This document shows positions 58,983 to 64,000 of a DNA stretch of 64,000 bases, one piece after another. Below the pieces are notes generated by a model. It made no database searches, had not been told where the DNA came from, and saw nothing but the letters and a program-made list of their open reading frames with translations. This DNA comes from Actinomadura mexicana (GTDB taxonomy: Bacteria; Actinomycetota; Actinomycetes; Streptosporangiales; Streptosporangiaceae), in the NCBI RefSeq assembly GCF_900188105.1, contig NZ_FZNP01000014.1:1-64000 (forward strand), given 5' to 3'. Position 1 is the stretch's first letter. Each line of letters opens with the position of its first letter. The translations under genes and the position numbers were made by a program.

Positions 58983-59652
58983 AGGGGAAGGTGAACCGGC
59001 CGACCAGACGGCTCACCGGGCGTGTCCGTGACGTGCGGGGCCAACGCCGGATCACACCGGCACCTATGTAATCGCGCACGTGCGAACTTTGCACGTGCCG
59101 ATAATCCACACGCGTCCCACCGGCGCGCGTATCACGTGACTAGATGCCGGTCTCCCGCTCATTCGTCTGCTTGTCCGGACCGGTCGGAACGGAGCGGCGC
59201 CCATACGAAGGGTCATTCAAGCGTTCCGAGGATGCGACTTTCATGGCGAGATGGGTGGTATGAGCGCTTCGGAAGCCCTGTGGGGCCGCCGTGGCCCGGG
59301 GCGGCGGTGCTCACGGTGGGCGTCTGGCACGCCACGAGAGTGTTCCTCGCCCGTCCGCGATCGTGCGAGACCGATCCGGCCGTCCGGTCAAGGCGTCGAC
59401 AGGGTGATGTGACCGTTGAGGACGGACCCGTTTTCCTCGCCGCCTCGCCCGCATGAGCGCGCTGAGGGTGCGCGAATTCCGCACATGCAGAGATCGGACG
59501 TGAGACGAGCACATGTGCTGAATCCCTTGCAGGGCAGGCAGAGCTCTGATCTTCCGTGCCCGGTCGGCGACCGAGTGTGACGATGTGCGTGCGAACAAGG
59601 ATCGACCCGATAGATCCGCAACGTCACGTCCATCACGACCCGAGGTGCTCTG
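58983..59652. other. Divergent intergenic region with GCACGTGC-type elements
   Basis: 670 bases between the disordered-protein operon and the ATPase gene. It holds a double element at 59074-59100 (GCACGTGC, seven bases, GCACGTGC) close to the disordered-protein start. A second pair lies at 59481-59488 (GCACATGC) and 59508-59519 (perfect palindrome AGCACATGTGCT) before the ATPase. Frames at 59022-59456 and 59213-59512 are not convincing genes. Confidence 0.5.
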
Positions 59653-60078
59653 ATGTCCCTGACCATGCTTCCGGCAGCACAGCCGGCGCCGCTGTGCTGG
59701 CGGCGCTCCTTCCCCGGCGGGCTCGAGCAGGCCCGCAACGCCCGCCGGTTCGTGAGCTGCCTGCTGGACGGCTGCCCCTTCCTCGACGACGTCCTGCTCG
59801 CCGCCGACGAACTGGTCGTCAACGCGCTGCGGCACACCAAGTCCGGGCAGGAGGGCGGCTCCTTCACCGTCGAGATCGTGAGGGACGGCGGCCTGATCGC
59901 GGTGTCGGTCACCGACCAGGGAGGACCCGGCGAGCCCGCCGCGCTGGACGCCGCCGAGCTGGCCGAGTCCGGCCGGGGCCTGCGCACCATCTCGCTCACC
60001 GCCGCGAGCTGGGGATGGCACGGCAACGGCGAGGGCCGGACGGTCACCGCGGTGTTCGCGGGGGAGTGGGCAGCGTGA
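59653..60078 (+). CDS. RsbW-like ATP-binding protein (anti-sigma factor type HATPase)
   Basis: 141 residues forming just the HATPase domain. The N box is LLAADELVVNALRH, the G1 box is VTDQGGPG, the G2 box is SGRGLRTISL, and VTAVF is the last strand. In Streptomyces and relatives many such small proteins accompany XRE/DUF397 pairs and are thought to regulate sigma factors or their antagonists. ATG with GAGG upstream. Overlaps the following gene by four bases. Confidence 0.9.
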   Translation: MSLTMLPAAQPAPLCWRRSFPGGLEQARNARRFVSCLLDGCPFLDDVLLAADELVVNALRHTKSGQEGGSFTVEIVRDGGLIAVSVTDQGGPGEPAALDAAELAESGRGLRTISLTAASWGWHGNGEGRTVTAVFAGEWAA

Positions 60079-60641
60079 CCGAGCCCGCCTCCTGGACGCA
60101 CGACCAGGTCCACCTGCGCGTCCACGCCGCCATGACCGCCGCGATGCGCGCCGACCCCCACTCCATTGACGCCGCCCTCGTCCAGGCCGGAAGCCTCGAC
60201 CCCTCAAGCCGGCAGTTCGTCGCCCACTCACGGCGCCTCGTCCTCGCCTGCACCGCCGCGCTGACCTGCGTCCTCGCCTCCCACCGCCCCGGCGAGGACC
60301 CGCACGGCGCACCGGTCTGCCGCGGCTGCGGGACGCCCGAGTGCCGGACGCTGCGCGGCCTCTCGCACGTCTTCACGGCCTACAGCGTCCGCCCGGCACC
60401 GGTCGACCGGGCCGAGGCTTGGCGGCGCGCGGACGCGCACTTCTGGCGCGGAGGCCGCCCCGTCCCGCTGATCATCGAGGACTTCCCGGACGGGTTCGTC
60501 GCCCGCGCCGCTGACGGCCCCGCCGACGAGGCCGCCCCGCTGCTGGTCGTCGACCGGCACACGGGCGCCCTGACCCGCTGGCCGTCCATGCCCATCGACG
60601 TCCTCGCCTGCGAATACACCCGCTACAGAGAAGGGCTCTAG
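60075..60641 (+). CDS. Unknown protein coupled to the RsbW-like ATPase
   Basis: 188 residues; GTG overlaps the ATPase stop (GTGA). The middle has a CRGCGTPECRTLR cluster of three cysteines that could bind a metal. The C-terminal section (PLLVVDRHTGALTRWPSMP) resembles the strand-turn ending of YrhB/Imm35-like domains, a weak likeness. No signal peptide or membrane helix. It probably works with the ATPase. Confidence 0.72.
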   Translation: MTEPASWTHDQVHLRVHAAMTAAMRADPHSIDAALVQAGSLDPSSRQFVAHSRRLVLACTAALTCVLASHRPGEDPHGAPVCRGCGTPECRTLRGLSHVFTAYSVRPAPVDRAEAWRRADAHFWRGGRPVPLIIEDFPDGFVARAADGPADEAAPLLVVDRHTGALTRWPSMPIDVLACEYTRYREGL

Positions 60642-60716
60642 GCGATGCGCATGAGGCGCACTCGACACTTCTACGGGAATCCGCTACCGCCCTCCGCGCG
60701 CAACGGTCCGCGATCG

Positions 60717-61075
60717 ATGAAGACCGGCGACCGGTCCATCGCCCTCGTGGACGCGGCCATGCGCCGCCGCTTCTGGTTCGCCGAACTCCATCCGGACGTA
60801 CCGCCCACCCGCGACGTGCTCGCGAAGCGGCTCGGAGGGAAGGAGCTCCCCGACGCACCGGCGCGACTGCTCGCCGAGCTCAACAGCCGCATCGAGGACC
60901 GCGACCACCGCATCGGCCCGTCCTAACCGATGCGGGAGAGCGCCACCACCGAAGCGGGCCTGGCACCGGTCTGGCGCACACAGACCCTTCCGCTGCTCGA
61001 AGAGCACCATTACGCCGACGGCGCGACGTCCGGGCGAGGTACGGCCTGGACGCGCTGCGGAGCCGACTTCGGTGA
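60717..61075 (+). pseudogene. mcrB: mcrB remnant (C-terminal part of the McrB AAA+ GTPase)
   Basis: The translation from 60717 begins MKTGDRSIALVDAAMRRRF, the sensor/arginine-finger region of McrB (family form MNTADRSIALVD). It continues with ELHPDVPP and RDHRIGPS. A TAA at 60924-60926 replaces the expected Tyr codon, and the same frame goes on with MRESATTEAGLAPVWRTQ and LPLLEEHHY. A one-base shift near 61022 is needed to reach the family ending DVRARYGLDALR and the TGA at 61073-61075. The GTPase core and DNA-recognition part are gone. This is a dead restriction gene. Confidence 0.82.
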
Positions 61076-61360
61076 CCGTCGTCCGCCTCCAGGAGGACGC
61101 CCCATGGGCGGAGCACGGACTGACCTCCGACCAGGCCGCCGCTTGCCGCCACCGAACTGGTGCGGATCGCGCCCGGCCCCGCCTCGGACTCTGGCGTCTC
61201 CGCGACAACGGGCTCGGCGGAGCCGCCCGGACCGGTCCTCGCCACGGCCCCGTCGAGGTCCGCGTCCAGCCCAAGACGCCCATCGACCGCCTGCGCTTCC
61301 TACCTGGCTACGCGCGGCGGCCCCGCGGTTGGCGGCAGGACAGGGTGGACGCGGGGGAAC
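61072..61360 (+). pseudogene. mcrC: mcrC remnant (N-terminal part)
   Basis: GTG overlapping the mcrB stop (GTGA) as in intact mcrBC operons. The N terminus TVVRLQEDAPWAEHGLT and the later RTGPRHGPVEVRVQPKTPI match McrC. Between them (about 61135-61190) the reading frame shifts and returns, since ATELVRIAPGP appears in another frame. Similarity stops near RRPRGWRQDRVDAGE. The nuclease domain is absent. Confidence 0.78.
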
Positions 61361-61587
61361 GGCCCGTCATATTCGATCGTTTCGGCATGTCCTGTTTTGG
61401 GCGGTAACGTGATGCTCTGGGATGGTTTGTGTGATGTGGGTGCGCGGCTGGGTAACTCTGGCTCCTGACTCGGGGTGAAGGTTGACGGCGCACGTCCTAC
61501 CATGGCCCGTCAAACGGTCAGGCGCCCGCCGGGCAGTGCGGCAGACGATCGTCACTGCCAGAACGGCGCATTCGGGAGATGGGTGCG
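61361..61587. other. Spacer before the AAA+ gene
   Basis: About 230 bases. TTGACGG at 61482-61488 and CCGTCAA at 61507-61513 form an inverted repeat with an 18-base spacer, a possible operator for the AAA+ gene. No gene seen. Confidence 0.4.
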
Positions 61588-64000
61588 ATGTCATTACCGG
61601 AACGTCTGGAACTGCTCGTCACCGACGAGCCGATGCTGGATTTGTGGTCGGTCGGCCCGTGGCGGGTCCCGGACGGACTGTGCGAGGAGATCGGCGCACG
61701 CCTCGACAAGCTGGTGACCGACCCGCGCTATGCCGACCTGACCACCGAAAAGAGTGCCATTGTCAAGGCGCCGGCCCCCCTCGTGCTGTCCGAGCTCATC
61801 GTCACGACCGACTTCCTGCTCGGTGCGTCGGGCATCCGCACCGGGTCGCATACGTACCTGCAACGGCAATGCTTCGGTGCTTACTACAAGAAGGGCCGCG
61901 GCTCCCTGAACCCTCCCGATTCCTGGGATGTCTGCAGGGGAGAGTTCCTTCCACTGCATTGGCTGGACGGCGTGCCGGATCTCGAACTCGCACTGGAGTT
62001 GAACCGCAAGTCGCTGGACGTACTTGAGGGGATCGAACCGCTGGAGGCGAGGCGGAAGGCACTGATGCGCCTCTTCGAGGACCCGCCACCGGGGCTCGCC
62101 GATATGAAGGACACGGACCGGGCCGAGGCGTGGGCCGCCCGCGCCGATGACGACACGGTGGCGGCACTGCCTGAACTCGCCGGGCCGATCGGTTATCTGG
62201 AGTGGGCCTGGTCAGGGCTGCGGCCGGTGCACGAGCATCTGATGGAGGCCGCCCCGCACAAGGAGTCGACGGACGATCTGCTCGTCAATCTTCTCCTGGA
62301 CGCCGGACTCGACGCCGTTCCCGTCGAACTCTCGGCCGTCCTCGGCGAAGAAGGCTTTCGGGACCTGCTGGATCGGTTCGCTGCCCAGAGCGCCGGCTTC
62401 GACCGCGATACCTGGAGGATCGCGGCCGGAGGCTGGCTCTGCAGGGCGCTGGGAGCAGGCGAAGCCGAAGCCTGCAGGCGTTGGATGGACCTGGCCGCGA
62501 GGCTCATCGGCGCGGTGAACGGACTTCCTGGCAACGCCAAGTTCCCCGACAAGGGCCAGCTCCCGGTCAGAACCTTCATACGGCAACTCAGGCGGCTCCA
62601 TGCCCCCCGCCGCCGCGTCGTCAACCCCGTGATGTCGGCGCTCGCGTCCGATCGGGTCTCTGATCTGCCGGGCGACGCGGAGACCCCGGAGGACGAGGAC
62701 GCCGCGTTCGGGCTGGTCGGCCAGCCCGACGTCGTCGCCGCGCTGAAGGGGATCTCCACGGTCGCGGGGGACGTCCGGCTCCTGCTGGTCGGCCCGGACG
62801 GCACCGGCAAGCGGGACGCCGCGGGGGAGGCCGCCCGGCTGCTCGCCGGCCGCATGACCGGAGACCCGCTCTGGCAGGCCGGGGACCACTACGCCGGCAA
62901 GAGCGCCTCGGACGCCACCGCGAAGATGCTGGACGCCGTCCGGGACTGCGCGGGGAAGCGAGTCCTGATCATCGATGGCCTCGACGACCTGGCGCGCGAC
63001 GAGGACGCCGGTGCGGCCGCGCTGGAGGAACTTCACCGGGCCGTGGACGTCCGGGACGGCCTCCACGTCGTCGCGCTGTGCGAGCCGGGTGGCGACCAGG
63101 CGGTCCGTGATGTCAACCCCGCATTGGCGCTGCGGTTCACGGCGGTGCCCACACGTCCCTTCGACGCCGACGGTTTCGCCGAGCTGTTCCGCCGCGCACT
63201 GCGCGAGCGCGGGGCCCGCGCGGACGAGGACGCCCTGACCGCGGCGGGAGAACTGCTGGTCCGGACGCCGCCGGTGCGCAATCTCCGCAACGCCCGCCTC
63301 GCGCCCCACCTCGCCGGTCTTGTCCTGGCGACCGTGCGCGAGCGGACGGAACCGGGCGAGGAGCTCCTCGTTACGAGCGCCGACATTCCCACCTCCCTCG
63401 ACGAGGCGAGGCAAGCCGATGACCCGATGGCCGGGCTGAACGCCCTGACCGGACTGGACGCGGTCAAGCAGGAGATCGAACTGGTCGCCGCCCGCGTCCG
63501 GGCCGGAAGGCTGCGCCGGGAGGCGGGGCTGCCCGTCGCCCCGGCGCCCGCCCTCCACATGGTCTTCACCGGCAACCCCGGCACCGGTAAGACGGTCGTC
63601 GCACGGCTGGTTGCCCGGATCTTCAAGAAGCTCGGCGTCCTGTCGTCCGGGCACCTGGTCGAGGCGTCCCGCGCCCGGCTCGTCGGCCGGTACGTCGGTC
63701 AGACTGCGCCCAAGACACGCGACGTCGTGCAGAGCGCGGTCGGCGGCGTGCTGTTCATCGACGAGGCGTACTCGCTCACCCAGAGCGCCTCCGGCAACGA
63801 CTACGGACCCGAGGCGATCGCCGAACTGCTGAAGGCGCTGGAGGACCATCGCGACGACCTGGTGGTCATCGTCGCCGGGTACGAGACCGAGATGGAGCGC
63901 TTCCTCAGCGCGAATCCGGGTCTGGCCTCCAGGTTTCCCACCCGGGTCCGGTTCCCCGACTTCACCGATGCCGAACTCGTCGAGATCTTCACCGGCCAGG
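61588..64000 (+). CDS. CbbX/SpoVK-type AAA+ ATPase with two P-loop domains (3' end beyond window)
   Basis: At least 804 residues; the frame is open to the last base. Residues 1-365 are an unrecognised helical region. Domain 1 (about 370-560) has a P-loop GPDGTGKRDA (402-411), where Arg replaces the usual Thr/Ser after the Lys, and VLIIDGLDDL as Walker B. Domain 2 (from about 615) is a canonical CbbX-like AAA+: GNPGTGKT (662-669), ARLVGRYVGQTAPKT pore region, LFIDEAYSL (Asp725) and VIVAGYETEME sensor. Domain 2 resembles rubisco-activase CbbX, SpoVK and EccA ATPases that remodel proteins. ATG with GGGAGA eight bases upstream, downstream of the mcrBC relic. Confidence 0.88.
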   Translation, partial: MSLPERLELLVTDEPMLDLWSVGPWRVPDGLCEEIGARLDKLVTDPRYADLTTEKSAIVKAPAPLVLSELIVTTDFLLGASGIRTGSHTYLQRQCFGAYYKKGRGSLNPPDSWDVCRGEFLPLHWLDGVPDLELALELNRKSLDVLEGIEPLEARRKALMRLFEDPPPGLADMKDTDRAEAWAARADDDTVAALPELAGPIGYLEWAWSGLRPVHEHLMEAAPHKESTDDLLVNLLLDAGLDAVPVELSAVLGEEGFRDLLDRFAAQSAGFDRDTWRIAAGGWLCRALGAGEAEACRRWMDLAARLIGAVNGLPGNAKFPDKGQLPVRTFIRQLRRLHAPRRRVVNPVMSALASDRVSDLPGDAETPEDEDAAFGLVGQPDVVAALKGISTVAGDVRLLLVGPDGTGKRDAAGEAARLLAGRMTGDPLWQAGDHYAGKSASDATAKMLDAVRDCAGKRVLIIDGLDDLARDEDAGAAALEELHRAVDVRDGLHVVALCEPGGDQAVRDVNPALALRFTAVPTRPFDADGFAELFRRALRERGARADEDALTAAGELLVRTPPVRNLRNARLAPHLAGLVLATVRERTEPGEELLVTSADIPTSLDEARQADDPMAGLNALTGLDAVKQEIELVAARVRAGRLRREAGLPVAPAPALHMVFTGNPGTGKTVVARLVARIFKKLGVLSSGHLVEASRARLVGRYVGQTAPKTRDVVQSAVGGVLFIDEAYSLTQSASGNDYGPEAIAELLKALEDHRDDLVVIVAGYETEMERFLSANPGLASRFPTRVRFPDFTDAELVEIFTGQ

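Noticed and set aside
59022..59456. 144-codon frame between the disordered-protein and ATPase genes
   Set aside because: Weak codon bias, covers the GCACGTGC element, and no recognisable motif.

Overview
This is very GC-rich DNA with frequent GTG and TTG starts, four-base start/stop overlaps, MbtH, SARP/AfsR, LAL-type LuxR, PadR and XRE(DUF5753)-DUF397 proteins. It therefore comes from a filamentous actinomycete; a member of the Thermomonosporaceae (Actinomadura-like) is my best guess, from protein style only.

1-8.0 kb is the 3' end of a non-ribosomal peptide cluster on the + strand: an A-T-E module (5'-truncated), a terminal C-A-T-TE module, MbtH, a GNAT acetyltransferase and a type II thioesterase, all tightly coupled and closed by a strong hairpin terminator. 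8.1-11.2 kb holds a secreted S1 protease, a shortened tandem copy that lost the His and Asp of its triad, and an ornithine cyclodeaminase-like gene. 11.4-18.2 kb is a complete ram/amf-type class III lanthipeptide locus: LuxR-type regulator, two half-size ABC exporters whose ATP sites are degenerate in complementary ways, a 36-residue precursor and a LanKC synthetase.

18.2-49.2 kb is mostly chromosomal. It has an SDR plus DapB-like dehydrogenase pair behind a KstR-like palindrome, a deazaflavin-nitroreductase/hemerythrin fusion, a LAL regulator, a glycosyltransferase, peroxiredoxin, CocE-type hydrolase, MscS channel, lipoprotein hydrolase and a TetR/MFS divergon. It continues with an RsbW-like/ankyrin fusion, acyltransferase, an SPFH-RHH-GPP34 operon, AfsR-MFS, an epoxide-hydrolase-like protein, flavoprotein monooxygenase, receptor Ser/Thr kinase, PadR plus membrane protein, and two related small cytosolic proteins.

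49.4-64 kb is accessory in character, with locally lower GC. It contains a methyltransferase, an ASCH-domain/P-loop GTPase fusion with a small downstream partner and decayed DNA, and an XRE-DUF397 pair. Next comes a 670-residue disordered protein followed by two paralogous small proteins (effector/immunity-like layout). Then come an RsbW-like ATPase, a decayed mcrBC restriction locus and a double-P-loop CbbX-type AAA+ protein running off the end. A GCACGTGC-like palindrome recurs in four intergenic regions here. The ASCH-GTPase operon and the disordered-protein locus are the best candidates for undescribed systems. No tRNA, rRNA, CRISPR array or intact insertion sequence was seen.
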